The position numbers and the translations under genes were made by a program. A stretch of 64,000 nucleotides of DNA from Sipunculus nudus (taxonomy: Eukaryota; Annelida; Sipuncula; Golfingiida; Sipunculidae): positions 71,084,929 to 71,148,928 of the forward strand of contig CM049312.1 in the NCBI GenBank assembly GCA_026874595.1, read 5' to 3'. Under the pieces are notes generated by a model that saw nothing but the letters and a program-made list of their open reading frames with translations, was not told the DNA's origin and made no database searches. Shown here in pieces: positions 45,291 to 58,000 of the stretch (positions within the stretch are counted from its first letter, which is position 1; each line of letters starts with the position of its first letter).

Positions 45291-46389
45291 TAATCCTACT
45301 GCTACTTTACCGTGATGTGTAGTAGAAAACTAAATAAAACAAAAGGTTTCAAGTAAAATGAAAATAATGATAACGTGTGGCCTCTTCGGCAATAATTTGT
45401 AGGAATGAGTCTCGAATGATTGACCACATAATTTAATCTCGCTACTGTAAACCGAAATAATAATTATGGTTGTTAGAACTTTAGGCACATTGTTTTTCCA
45501 AGTAACAAAATGGTCTTTACATTCAACAAGTACTCCGTGTTTGTGAAAATGAATAAATATTTAATTAAATGATCATGCCGTTTTACATTAGCCGATCCCT
45601 TTAAAACGGCAAAACTGTCACTTTTCTTACTGCCTAACCCCGCTCATATTGGTCCAGGAGGGCCGCACATCGAGTTCGTCCTATTGGGTCGAATATTCAT
45701 GGCTGGGATCAGATTGAATAATCGAGGAATTTTAATATTTTACTCGTTTTCTAGGAATACCCTCCTACATATCGAATATATCCCGACGCGTTCCAATAAT
45801 GTTTAGCTAAAATTAACAGATATTGTATTATCAAGTGATATTTAACATAACTGTCAAATAAAGTATAAGAAGATAGTTCCTAGTGTATTGACCTCTATGC
45901 TGAATAATGACGGAAGGACATATGACATTTATTTGATAATTTCTGTATATAAATATGGGTCTGCGCCTTTAACTTGAGCCTAGACCATTAATTCCAATAA
46001 CAAAAACACTATTATATACTTTTGAAAAATTATATTTATTATAATCTCAATGTCATTCTGTTATTTAAAATTTATCGATCAAGAGTTTTATACTTGAAAT
46101 TGTATCATTTTAAGGTTTGCATAACATATGTCCATAAACAACGTTACGCAAAGATCCCCTCTAAGAATTGATATTCTGGGGAAGAAAATTGTTATCATTC
46201 ATATTAAATAATATTGCATTAAACAATAACAAGCGATGCAAGGACTCAAACTAAACTGAGCGGAGGTTATTCTAAAGAGTTGTTTTTATTATACTCATGC
46301 ATTCCATGTGCGTGCCTTGGTCTGGGTATAAATATATATAGACGTGTCCTTATACGTGTTTGTGAAAACAAAACCCGTGTTAATGTGCC
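45289..46389. other. Intergenic, no gene seen
   Basis: AT-rich, apart from a short GC-richer patch at 45630-45720. Nothing was assignable. Confidence 0.4.
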
Positions 46390-49140
46390 GGACTGTAGCT
46401 GACAAAATTAAGTCAGGAATGCATGCAGTTTATGACATTTTGGTAGTATGTCACAGCTGCTGGGCCCTGGAGGCGTTACAATACTAGTCTTTTCGTAAGT
46501 GATAGCCTGGACCTTTATGTCCTTATACATGGTGTAGTTAGATACAGGCAGTGTTGCTACAGAAGCCAAGGAAAGAAGGTCTGTTTTTTAGAGAGACCAG
46601 AAGTAAACAGCACTTTTGGGATGAGCAAGGTGTACACATCTAATTATGTGCCAGTCAACTAGGCTTGACCACATCTAATGCATAAATCGCTTATATATTA
46701 AGTCATGTCTTACAGGTTTTATATTCCTGATAGCAGTGATTAAATCATTTCCATACAGCCACATAGAGTGGTTTACTGTGTAAACAGCTCAGAGATTGTA
46801 CTTAACTCTTCTTTATGAATACCTGTTAAATTTCTCCGATACAAATAGTCTTGTCGTTAGTGATATCTTGGACCTTTATGTTCTTATACATGGTGAAGTA
46901 ATATTCAGGCAGTGCCAGTGCAGTAGTAATGGTAAGAATGCGTGTTTTTAAGAGAGATCAGAAGTGAACGATAATGTTGGGGTTAGCAAGATCTACTCAT
47001 CTAATTGTGTGCTGATCAACGAGGCTTGGCCACATCTTTTGAATAAACCGCTTTTACATAAAGTCAAGTATTAGGGGTTTAATGTTCCTTTATAGTAGTC
47101 ACTAATGCTTCTACACAAAGACTGACTTATCTGATATGTGTAAACAGCTCAGCTGCATTATCATAACCTGCTTATTTCATCTCATACTAAGAAATATTTA
47201 TTTCATCAGCATGTATATAATGAAAGGCTTATTTATCTATTATCATTATCAACGTATGGAAAAATTTTCAACATGGGACATTTGCTTTCAACACGGATTA
47301 TAATCTTGATTATTGTGGGTATCACACTTATTTGGATGTCACAGGTTGCATGTCAAAACTAGAAAAATGCATTGTCACGAATACAGGCTTCCGCCATGTG
47401 GGCGATCCTTAATGTGGGATATCCCGTTGTGGGATGTTCAATATAATGTTCAATGGATCATATGTTGCTGCACATTTGTGAAAATTCGTTAATATTTGTA
47501 GAGTCCGACCTGATTACGAACAGTTCATCTATTCTTTATTTGCCCATTCCAAAGTTGCCATGAGATTCAATGAGATCCCGTTTCGGATTCCATGAGTTAC
47601 ATAAACACATAGACACACGTTTGTGGACGAACAAACAGACACACATGAAGAGAATGAAGGCGTACCCTACGGATTTACGGGTATACTGCGAAAATGCAGA
47701 AAAAAGTTAGAAAAAAACGAGGAGGTCATCACCCTAATGACGCGAGCAGGACCATGGTGAATATCTGGGGCAGACTTAAACCGGAATCGGGAGTTGAGAC
47801 AGAGAATGACACACACACACATTATTGATAATAACAAAAACTTTGTTCCGTCCACCAATATTGTCTTTCTTAATTAAAGGACAATAGGATGAAACAATAA
47901 AATACACACAGATTATTTTTGATTTAACTGCCACTAATAAGCGTGTTTAACATCCAAATAGAAACACATTCATATTTACCTTCCTTTCAAATTAAAAGAA
48001 GTAGATTTTGTTTATTTCACGTTCGAAGGACCAGTTTTGAAAACCTTACAGTCCATTTTGTTACCATACCCATTTGTTGATTTCTCTCTGTTTTCATTTA
48101 ATATGTTTGTCACCAGAGTCCTGTGATGTTTGTTTTAATGATTGTTGTGTTGAACTTAAGTAAGAAGAGTACAATAACATGATTTTTCTCTTGATGTAAA
48201 TAAATATGCAGCACCATGTATCAAAGTTAGCGTAGGAACCCAGGTTAAGGGAACCCAGGTGTTTTATTTCATGGCAGTTTCAGTTCAGTCATGACTCTGT
48301 GATTCTTACACTCTCATGTTTATGGAAGTGTGCCCTTTTTAATGTTCATCGATTGAGCGGCAGGTCATCATAATATTGTAAGGCAAGAGGTGAGTAGCAT
48401 TGTCATGATGTATGACGTAGGCATCGGTATATATTCAGCGCACCATATAAAAACACAGTATCATGGGTCAGCACTCTAGTAATAGTGGCGTTTAGCAGTG
48501 TAACCTCCGAGTGGATTTTCAGAGATTGTCAGAGAATCAAATAGCTGAAGGACGGTTTCCCGGAGTACTGAGAGTCATAGTCTGAGGGCGGCCATTGTAG
48601 CTCACCAATGGACCTGTGAGTTATGTTTAAGGAGGATTTGTAAAAATCAGCCCTGGTGAAACGCAATAACAGACCAGAGGACTTTGCACTATCTCAGATC
48701 TTTTCGTGGTACCGAGCATTTACTCGAGTTGTATTATGTTCGTTTACGAATCCTGGATTTATCCAGGCTAAATGACAGTGGCGGCCGCGTAACTTACGTC
48801 ATTCTCATCGTGATAGGAGAGGCTATCGGGCTATCAGTCTGTGTTTTGGTAAGGTATTTTCCAAGGAAAGAGCTAAACGTTATTTGTCCTGCGGCGAGAA
48901 GCGCCAGTGTTCAGTTTTTTTTTAACAGGGACAGAGGCTATATTCCTAGACTGTCACGTTTGCAACAGTCTTGTCACCACTGGACCTGCTTCAGTATTGC
49001 AAGAACATTGTAGTGTCTAATCGGATAAGGATTAAAACAGGACACGGAGCTGTGTGCATATATATTGAACTAAATTAGATTGTCTCGTTGCGTGGAACAT
49101 CGTCTTCAGAGATTATTGTTATTTTGTTATTGTTCGTATA
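46390..49140. repeat. Block A, copy 2
   Basis: This is collinear with 13450-16250 (anchors given there). It differs in two ways. The first part is internally duplicated: 'gtcttttcgtaagtgatagc' region at 46487 recurs at 46848, a period of about 361 bp. And it lacks the SINE, showing instead 'aagaaatatttatttcatcagc' region at 47188-47212 as the empty site. It lies about 3.2 kb upstream of the vWD promoter. Confidence 0.85.
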
Positions 49141-49699
49141 TTTCGCTGGAATGCGCATTTTTTTTCCTCGATACACTGTATCAATCCATAATAAGCTAAG
49201 TTAAGACATTATACAACACTGATCCATTTCAAGTTATGTAAAATCATTATATAAAATAATGATCCATGATAAGTAATTTGAACCATTATACAAGATATAT
49301 ATCTACCCTTTCCGTCTAAATTATTATTATAAAAAAACAACCCAGTTCAACATCTTAGTAATCTACTTAGAAAAGCTAGCCTATGGTATAACTTGGAAGA
49401 AACAGCCAGTATCTCAACTCTATACTTCTTCAATACTAAAGCCGTATTACATTTTTGTTAAACCGTAAAATCTGTCAGTTTCAGAATTTGCGGATCAGCA
49501 AGCTTAGCTTGAATCAAGTTTTATTTTTGCATTATCATGGACTTCTTTCTAGTCCAATTTGATAGGCTGATCTGTCCGTGTAAGGCCTGTAAGCAGGATC
49601 GCTATTTCAGCATAACAACGATTTCTCGGTAAAATTGGCAAGACTACAGAAGGCTCCTAAGGCTTTCTTGGTTCTCAGTCTTTCCACGCTCTGGATATT

Positions 49700-50180
49700 C
49701 TAGGTAGAGAAAGATTTTAGCCAAGCATCAGGTGTCTACAAGGTGGCCAAAAAATTCTAGACAATGGTCAATAACCTACGAACGTTTTCGCCGGTTTAGC
49801 CGCAAGGCTCGTATACTCTAACCTAGCTAGGAATCTCTAAGGGTTCTTGTCCCACGATCCTGCGTGTATTGGCACGTCATCGATGAAACAAATGACGTTC
49901 GGAATGTCGCTGAACAAATTCCGAATCATGCGGGTAAAAACTGCTTGATGCCGTCACTTATCCGAAAGGCATTACCCTAAATTGGTCACGTCCGTCAGGC
50001 GTTACGAATGCCGATTTGTCTCTAGGTTCCTCCGACCTCGGAATCTGCCAGTATCCTTTCGTCAGATCTACCTTCGTACAATGCCGGCTATTGCTACTTC
50101 CGTGAACAATGTTTCCGGCTCCGGTATTGATTCTGGATCGAGTACGACCGAGTGGTTCAACTTAGGTAATCGAGCACGAA
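49700..50180 (-). pseudogene. Gypsy reverse transcriptase fragment
   Basis: Minus-strand motifs in order are a KVDLTKGYWQI block, DKSAFVTPDG, QFRVMPFG, then a stop, and CFIDDV with the catalytic FIDD. Several in-frame stops follow and the palm is cut soon after. The family copies the element RNA into cDNA in cytoplasmic particles. This copy is non-functional. Confidence 0.88.
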
Positions 50181-50639
50181 TCGAATCTTTCTATCTGACT
50201 TACGCAACATAATACACAGGCTGAGGCAAAACTCATCTCCGACCTTTTAATTATGCCTAGTTCTGACATCTCGTTGATTTCCGCATGGTCTCTCTAAACT
50301 TCAGAGAAAAAAATTCAAACTTATCAGCTAAACAAACGACACCAAACGGTGTGTTCGGTGTACTGAACCGGCTCAATGTACGTTTCACGTATTCCTGCTG
50401 AAGAGCAACTGGAATCGCGTAACACCTTGGATGCCTTGCCGTTTACTAACCCTCGCAAACGAGATATTAGCTGTCGCCCTCTTATAGAGCAATTTATCCG
50501 GATAAACGGGAACGACGGTAGCCGAATCGGATTCCGCAATGACCGTTGACAAAGACCTAGTCTTCGGCTTCGGTCTAGCCCCCTGACTACCAATAGACTT
50601 ATACCCCTGCTGTTCAAAAGCTGAACGCCCTGCTAGCAG

Positions 50640-51490
50640 GGTGGACCTTGCTCTAGATTTGGCACTGATCTGTTAATATTCTCGCGCCTTATTTCCTTAA
50701 CTATGCATATAAAGCAGCGCAAGCCTCCCTATGGTTTATACGACTGGTAACTGCACCTGCGATCTACCTCACTCTTCTCACTTTGCTGAGGTACGGGAAC
50801 TCACCGTAAGACTCTGTAAGCCGTGGGCCTCCGCATATCTCTCGGTCATCTCCGCCATACTGTCTTGAGGCCACCGCTTTAACCTTTAATCTCGATCAAA
50901 TTGTTAAGGTGTCCACAAAGCCATATCGCGAACTGACGGGGAGTATCGCCAGGCTCTGCCCGAGAAGTACGTTATTTGTTACGATAACCCTCCACAGTCA
51001 TCTGGTTAAGCTTTAAAAACACAGCTAACTTTAGCTTATCGCATATTTCAATTTCAGCACATTATCTTGTTATCTCTAGCCTTACGTTCATTCTCAAACT
51101 CGTGAGGTCAGGCTTCCCGACACGTCTTTCTTACGCTGTTTAAGTTCTATATCACGCTGTTCATTCTCTATTTTCTCCTCCTAACCCTTTCCTCGCTCTT
51201 AGCATCTTTTCGCTACTTGGCTTCTAAAGCCTCTTCACGCTTGTTAACAACTCCAGTAACGCCTCATCCTTGTAGCCTAACGCCTGTCCACACTCGAAAA
51301 TTGATTTCAACGTACCCAAAGTAACGGGTAAACAAACCGATTAGGCGACCGAACCGGGTAACTGTGTTAAATCCGCAAACGTAAACATTAACTACTGACA
51401 AGGTGAACCGGTGGTATCCGTACAATAACATGGAAGTTGCACCAAAATTCAAAAGACGCACGGATGGACGCAAGAACATCAAGAATGTGA
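50640..51490 (-). pseudogene. Gypsy gag fragment
   Basis: Shifted frames give an ALLELLTSVKR-like helix, the coiled stretch EKIENEQRDIELKQRKK, VEGYRNK, EPGDTPRQFAIWLCGHLNNL (the conserved capsid C-terminal block of this Gypsy type) and a CCHC-like GGLRCFIC near 50720. The tandem-duplication breakpoint (50930/50931) falls within the capsid-coding region. Confidence 0.75.
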
Positions 51491-51930
51491 TTTTAAAGTT
51501 TGAATACAGATAGATATACCTACCTGTGGTGTGACCTCACTCGACAAATTACCACAAATCAAGGTGAGCAAATTAAACTGAATTGCTCTGACTGCAAACC
51601 CTCTTATCTAATCTGAGTAAATATCAACTTAATTTTTTTTGTCCTATCACTAAGTAATTATCAAGCATAACAGTGATGTATCGTTTCAAAAATATTAACC
51701 TGCATTAAATCGACGTGGAGTGCGTATATATTAGGTATGAGCATTGACCTTCAAGTTCAAATTAACAAACATTAAACAATTCAAAGTTTTTAAAACAAAT
51801 CATTGTGAAACATCTTAGCTCTAAAAAGGCTTAATCAATCCTTAGACGCTTGCCATGAAATGTCACACTACTAGGGATTTGAACTTCTAGGTTCTTTTCA
51901 ATCAGTCAATATAACAGGCAGACCAGACAG

Positions 51931-52475
51931 TTGTAAGATAACACAATATATAATAACAAATAAATGGGTAACAAAAAGTCCGGGGAAGGGGTTGCCGTCA
52001 GCACAAATAACACAGTGATTCCGAATTTCCCCGAGCCACTTGATCCCATAACACAAGCGTTCTAAAAGTTCCAGGTCACATGACTTCTCACTCTCACGTG
52101 ACGTCTAGACGTTCCGTGAGTCCCTGGCGTAATACGTGTACACGAAGCACAGTCTAATCCCAGTGTTATACAGATGAACTCAAAAACAGCTGGTTCAACT
52201 ATAAGATTGTAAGATAACACAATATATAATAACAAATAAATGGGTAACAAAAAGTCCGGAGGAGGGGGTGCCGTCAGCACAAATAACACAGTGATTCCGA
52301 ATTTCCCCGAGCCACTTGATCCGCACAACACAAGCGTTCTAAAAGTTCCAGGTCACATGACTTCTCACTCTCACGTGACGTCTAGACGTTCCGCGAGTCC
52401 CTGGCGTAATACGTGTACACGGAGCACAGTCTAATCCCAGTGTAATACAGATGAACTCAAAAACAGCTGGTTCCA
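51931..52475. repeat. 276-bp direct repeat, two copies, inside the LTR-like region
   Basis: 'ttgtaagataacacaat' starts at 51931 and again at 52207; the copies are nearly identical. In element orientation they lie just downstream of the TATA box, so they would be transcribed. The same pair is present at 56081 and 56357 in the second unit. Confidence 0.92.
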
Positions 52476-52494
52476 CTACGGTATTACTGTTAAC

Positions 52495-52502
52495 CTTTTA
52501 TA
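52495..52502 (-). promoter_or_regulatory. TATA box of Gypsy LTR
   Basis: TATAAAAG on the minus strand, upstream of gag and of the duplicated 276-bp units. An identical site is at 56652-56645. Confidence 0.6.
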
Positions 52503-53424
52503 CATCATCACCATTTGCGTGTCGAAAACCTAATGTTCTTGTTGAATCCCTCAATCAACGGCTCTCTCAGCTGTTGTCTACCGAAGCCTACCAGTAACAG
52601 GATACCGAACATACGAACACTCTTGCAAATTCAGCATTATCACAGTTTGGCGTCCCTCTGAAAAAAAATGCCATGCCTCTTCCTGGAATCGCGCACCTTC
52701 AAGAGAATGCCTTTCCTTCGGAATAATATAACACTGTCTCTGAAGTATTTTACAGAGTATCAACAATGTGGCATCCCTCAGACGTAGACTGTCACTATAC
52801 TGACTCGATTCTTCAACTGGACACAAAGAATATAGCAGACCGGCCGGTTGGACTGCTGAAACTCAGTTAGGAGAAGCTACACTCAGGTAGCGCTCCGTCT
52901 CATTCTTAATATCACTATAATTTACGCCTTATATGAGACACCTGACGTCACAACTACCGCTTGACTTCTCCTTGACTAATCTTAATTCCCAGATCCTGCT
53001 GCGTTGATAAGAATGTGAACGCTCACAGGATCAAAAGGATACGCAGCTTGAACCTATAATTGGACATCATTTGATTACCTCTGCAAAAACTAAGGTTGTG
53101 TTGCCGGCTTTATGTTTGTGTATCTGTTTGTTTTCGAGCCATAACTGCGGAATTCTTCTTAATGAAATTTCGTTGGATAACTTTCTGAAATAAGGTAATT
53201 CGCCCAAACACACGTTCATTTTTTTACTCTCTAACACAAAATCATTTTAAATGTTTAATATATTTTTTTAGTATTTGTGAGTTTGGCGTTCTTGGACAGT
53301 AAGAGACAATTGACGTGTCAGATAGGTCAATATCGTGATATGCGTGTACTTAAATGACGTCATATGACCTCTCGCGGTACTGATCAGGGATACTGTTCAG
53401 ATGGTGTGGTCTACTGCAGCAAGA

Positions 53425-53445
53425 CCCCCCCCCCCCCCCCCCCCC
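53425..53445. repeat. Poly(C) tract
   Basis: Twenty-one C in a row. The counterpart in the second tandem unit (57575-57593) has nineteen, a length change since duplication. Confidence 0.95.
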
Positions 53446-54224
53446 ATTAACTCCTAACTAGATATAGCAACCACAGGCGAAACGATTGATATTTTTATTA
53501 GTATGTCACAAAACAAAATATGCATATGTTCTTATAATTTTCATTTAATTATTTATGAAAGTCTGGGCAATGGGTATTACATCCAAAATGTTGCAATTCA
53601 ATAGATTTCAACTAATACGGGGATTGAATAATGAATGCGAGAATATCGTTTGATTTAATTTTTGGGCAGGCGTGGGAACTGGCTACTGGTAGTGGTGTAA
53701 GTTTGGACTCTGTGGGTGCCCGTTCAGTGTTCCATGTTATGCAGCAATTCCACTAAGTAGTATGCATGCATAGGGGAAGGTACATTAGGCCCGTTTTCGC
53801 TAACATATTTTCCTTTTTTTTACCGATTTTGAATTTTTTTTATTTTTGAAAACGACTAACAACATATAATAGAATGCTCTAGCGGCGCCTGTCAACAACA
53901 GGAATTAAAGTGAGGACCTCAGCGGCCTAAATAGTGATTGATGAATATATCCAAAAAGGTCCATACCATTACAGGAACTTTATCAAGAATTTTTCTTGTA
54001 TGGTCAAGATATGGTTTTACTAAAACCGTTGGGTAGGATCAAACTGTTGGTCTTATATAAATGGCTGTTAGATGAAACAAATTGGATCACCAGGAAGTGA
54101 GCCTTAATAAAATGTAGCTTGGACATACTGTCAAGGAATAAAGTTGCCCATTGTATGAGCCCTTTGTGCTGTTACATACATTCTATACAATAGACCAGGT
54201 ATGTCTTGATAGGCAAGTTTCAAA

Positions 54225-54268
54225 AGGTTCACATACAGGACCTGTATACAGGACCTGTATGTGAACCT
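54225..54268. repeat. 44-bp near-perfect palindrome, unit 1
   Basis: The sequence runs AGGTTCACATACAGG ... CCTGTATGTGAACCT. Every base pairs except one A-A opposition (positions 16 and 29 of the 44), and 'acaggacctgtat' is also a direct repeat inside it. It could extrude as a cruciform or fold as an RNA hairpin. The second copy is at 58373-58416. Confidence 0.9.
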
Positions 54269-54469
54269 ATCAAAACTGGTCCCTCTTTATTCTTAATTTG
54301 CTGATATGCCTGGGATCTTTCGTTGTTAAATACCGAGAAAGCACTTTGAAAACCTGATGTCCAGTTACCTCTAGGCTACATACCTGGCCTATTGTATGGA
54401 ATGTCTGTACCAGCACAAACGGCGACATACTGGATTTTTACACCGGCTGTAATTCCTGGGGAAAAGAAC

Positions 54470-55042
54470 CAATTTACAACTGCTATTGGTCAGGTATTAA
54501 ATTCAGCAGTCTGTGTTGGCCGGAAAGAGACATTCCATAATATATGTATATTAAAATCAAATACAATTTCTATCAAATTTTATGTCTTTCTGTCATTATT
54601 CAGCCTGCAGTTAAATAAACTAGGAAATACCCTATTCAACTGCGTTTGATAATAATGTTTAATAACACTTGATAACGCAGTATATCATGATTAAATCTAT
54701 ACATTACATAAATATGTAAGGATTTACCCAATACGTAGGGCGGCGTTTCTTGAATTATATTGACGGTGTATTGAATGATGTCCCTCTTACACAATAAAAC
54801 AAAATAACAGGACTCAAAGTACATTTAGCAGAGCTGATATATCACTCTATATATGGCCACTATTCATCCAAGATTTATCAATGAATATTTAATAACATTA
54901 TGATCCAAAGTTATGAAAAAAAGTATTTTGCAAAAGCTTATATGCAAATTCGACATAAGACTAAATTTTGAACATTACCGCAGACACTAATACTATAATC
55001 AAGTATTGAAACCGCATGAACTATATTCTTCAAATCTCCACG
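54470..55042. repeat. Block C, copy 2, first part (inside tandem unit 1)
   Basis: Matches 23040-23590 in diverged form ('aaagagacatt-c-taatatatg', 'aacaggactca', 'atgcaaattcgaca'). The same sequence recurs at 58620-59190 and then continues to 61520. Confidence 0.75.
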
Positions 55043-58000
55043 AACTGACGGGGAGTATCGCCAGGCTCTGCCCGAGAAGTACGTTATTTGTTACGATAAC
55101 CCTCCACAGTCATCTGGTTAAGCTTTAAAAACACAGCTAACTTTAGCTTATCGCAGATTTCAATTTCAGCACATTATCTTGTTATCTCTGGCCTTACGTT
55201 CATGCTCAAACTCGTGAGGTCAGGCTTCCCGACACGTCTTTCTTACGCTGTTTAAGTTCTATATCACGCTGTTCATTCTCTATTTTCTCCTCCTAACCCT
55301 TTCCTCGCTCTTAGCATCTTTTCGCTACTTGGCTTCTAAAGCCTCTTCACGCTTGTTAACAACTCCAGTAACGCCTCATCCTTGTAGCCCAACGCCTGTC
55401 CACACTCGAAAATTGATTTCAACGTACCCAAAGTAACGGGTAAACAAACCGATTAGGCGACCGAACCGGGTAACTGTGTTAAATCCGCAAACGTAAACAT
55501 TAACTACTGACAAGGTGAACCGGTGGTATCCGTACAATAACATGGAGGTTGCACCAAAATTCAAAAGACGCACGGATGGACGCAAGAACATCAAGAATGT
55601 GATTTTAAAGTTTGAATACAGATAGATATACCTACCTGTGGTGTGACCTCACTCGACAAATTACCACAAATCAAGTTGAGCAAATTAAACTGAATTGCTC
55701 TGACTGCAAACCCTCTTATCTAATCTGAGTAAATATCAACTTAATTTTTTTTGTCCTATCACTGAGTAATTATCAAGCATAAAAGTGATGTATCGTTTCA
55801 AAAATATTAACCTGCATTAAATCGACGTGGAGTGCGTATATATTAGGTATGAGCATTGACCTTCAAGTTCAAATTAACAAACATTAAACAATTCAAAGTT
55901 TTTAAAACAAATAATTGTGAAAGTTTTACCAAATACAAAGAAAATAATCTTCTCTGACAACATCTTAGCTCTAAAAAGGCTTAATCAATCCTTAGACGCT
56001 TGCCATGAAATGTCACACTACTAGGGATTTGAACTTCTAGGTTCTTTTCAATCAGTCAATATAACAGGCAGACCAGACAGTTGTAAGATAACACAATATA
56101 TAATAACAAATAAATGGGTAACAAAAAGTCCGGGGAAGGGGTTGCCGTCAGCACAAATAACACAGTGATTCCGAATTTCCCCGAGCCACTTGATCCCATA
56201 ACACAAGCGTTCTAAAAGTTCCAGGTCACATGACTTCTCACTCTCACGTGACGTCTAGACGTTCCGTGAGTCCCTGGCGTAATACGTGTACACGAAGCAC
56301 AGTCTAATCCCAGTGTTATACAGATGAACTCAAAAACAGCTGGTTCCACTATAAGATTGTAAGATAACACAATATATAATAACAAATAAATGGGTAACAA
56401 AAAGTCCGGAGGAGGGGGTGCCGTCAGCACAAATAACACAGTGATTCCGAATTTCCCCGAGCCACTTGATCCGCACAACACAAGCGTTCTAAAAGTTCCA
56501 GGTCACATGACTTCTCACTCTCACGTGACGTCTAGACGTTCCGCGAGTCCCTGGCGTAATACGTGTACACGGAGCACAGTCTAATCCCAGTGTAATACAG
56601 ATGAACTCAAAAACAGCTGGTTCCACTACGGTATTACTGTTAACCTTTTATACATCATCACCATTTGCGTGTCGAAAACCTAATGTTCTTGTTGAATCCC
56701 TCAATCAACGGCTCTCTCAGCTGTTGTCTACCGAAGCCTACCAGTAACAGGATACCGAACATACGAACACTCTTGCAAATTCAGCATTATCACAGTTTGG
56801 CGTCCCTCTGAAAAAAAATGCCATGCCTCTTCCTGGAATCGCGCACCTTCAAGAGAATGCCTTTCCTTCGGAATAATATAACACTGTCTCTGAAGTACTT
56901 TACAGAGTATCAACAATGTGGCATCCCTCAGACGTAGACTGTCACTATACTGACTCGATTATTCAACTGGACACAAAGAATATAGCAGACCGGCCGGTTG
57001 GACTGCTGAAACTCAGTTAGGAGAAGCTACACTCAGGTAGCGCTCCGTCTCATTCTTAATATCACTATAATTTACGCCTTATATGAGACACCTGACGTCA
57101 CAACTACCGCTTGACTTCTCCTTGACTAATCTTAGTTCCCAGATCCTGCTGCGTTGATAAGAATGTTAACGCTCACAGGATCAAAAGGATACGCAGCTTG
57201 AACCTATAATTGGACATCATTTGATTACCTCTGCAAAAACTAAGGTTGTGTTGCCGGCTTTATGTTTGTGTATCTGTTTGTTTTCGAGCCATAACTGCGG
57301 AATTCTTCTTAATGAAATTTCGTTGGATAACTTTCTGAAATAAGGTAATTCGCCCAAACACACGTTCATTTTTTTACTCTCTAACACAAAATCATTTTAA
57401 ATGTTTAATATATTTTTTTAGTATTTGTGAGTTTGGCGTTCTTGGATAGTAAGAGACAATTGACGTGTCAGATAGGTCAATATCGTGATATGCGTGTACT
57501 TAAATGACGTCATATGACCTCTCGCGGTACTGATCAGGGATACTGTTCAGATGGTGTGGTCTACTGCAGCAAGACCCCCCCCCCCCCCCCCCCATTAACT
57601 CCTAACTAGATATAGCAACCACAGGCGAAACGATTGATATCTTTATTAGTATGTCACAAAACAAAATATGCATATGTTCTTATAATTTTCATTTAATTAT
57701 TTATGAAAGTCTGGGCAATCGGTATTACATCCAAAATGTTGCAATTCAATAGATTTCAACTAATACGGGGATTGAATAATGAATGCGAGAATATCGTTTG
57801 ATTTAATTTTTGGGCAGGCGTGGGAACTGGCTACTGGTAGTGGTGTAAGTTTGGACTCTGTGGGTGCCCGTTCAGTGTTCCATGTTATGCAGCAATTCCA
57901 CTAAGTAGTATGCATGCATTGGGGAAGGTACATTAGGCCCGTTTTCGCTAACATATTTTCCTTTTTTTTTTACCGATTTTGAATTTTTTATTTTTGAAAA

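Larger units (their letters stand above)
49520..52880 (-). mobile_element. Gypsy LTR retrotransposon, 3'-truncated, minus strand
   Basis: Read from high to low coordinates: an LTR-like region with TATAAAAG at 52502-52495; gag with a basic/acidic coiled region (EKIENEQRDIELKQRKKD, about 51165-51110); the motif VEGYRNK (about 51005-50985); and a zinc knuckle near 50720. Reverse transcriptase at about 50170-49700 shows KVDLTKGYWQI, SAFVTPDGRDQFRVMPFG and CFIDDV with Y/F-x-DD as F-I-D-D at 49886-49875. The connection region KALGAFCSLANF is near 49640. RNase H and integrase are missing. Stops and frameshifts are frequent. Its 5' half is duplicated in tandem (see 50931-59190). Confidence 0.85.
50931..55042. 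repeat. 4.1-kb tandem duplication, unit 1
   Basis: This unit is nearly identical to 55043-59190. It spans part of the Gypsy gag, its LTR-like region and about 2 kb of upstream flank including the start of block C. The join 55042/55043 brings flank sequence directly next to the gag breakpoint. A three-base 'cga' is shared at both breakpoints (50929-50931 and 59189-59191). Confidence 0.95.

Noticed and set aside
47667-47858. Minus-strand ORF with a hydrophobic start resembling a signal peptide
   Set aside because: The aligned region in block A copy 1 (14790-14970) encodes a different, non-hydrophobic start. The open frame is not preserved.
48684-49013. 109-codon ORF in block A copy 2
   Set aside because: The matching part of block A copy 1 (about 15710-16040) has stops and frame changes in this frame, so there is no coding conservation.
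52240-52434. 64-codon ORF repeated identically at 56390-56584
   Set aside because: Its repetition simply follows the 4.1-kb duplication. It lies antisense inside the Gypsy LTR-like region.
53425-53445. Poly(C) as a telomere or mobile-element tail
   Set aside because: It is a plain homopolymer of different length in the two tandem units, with no adjoining element end.
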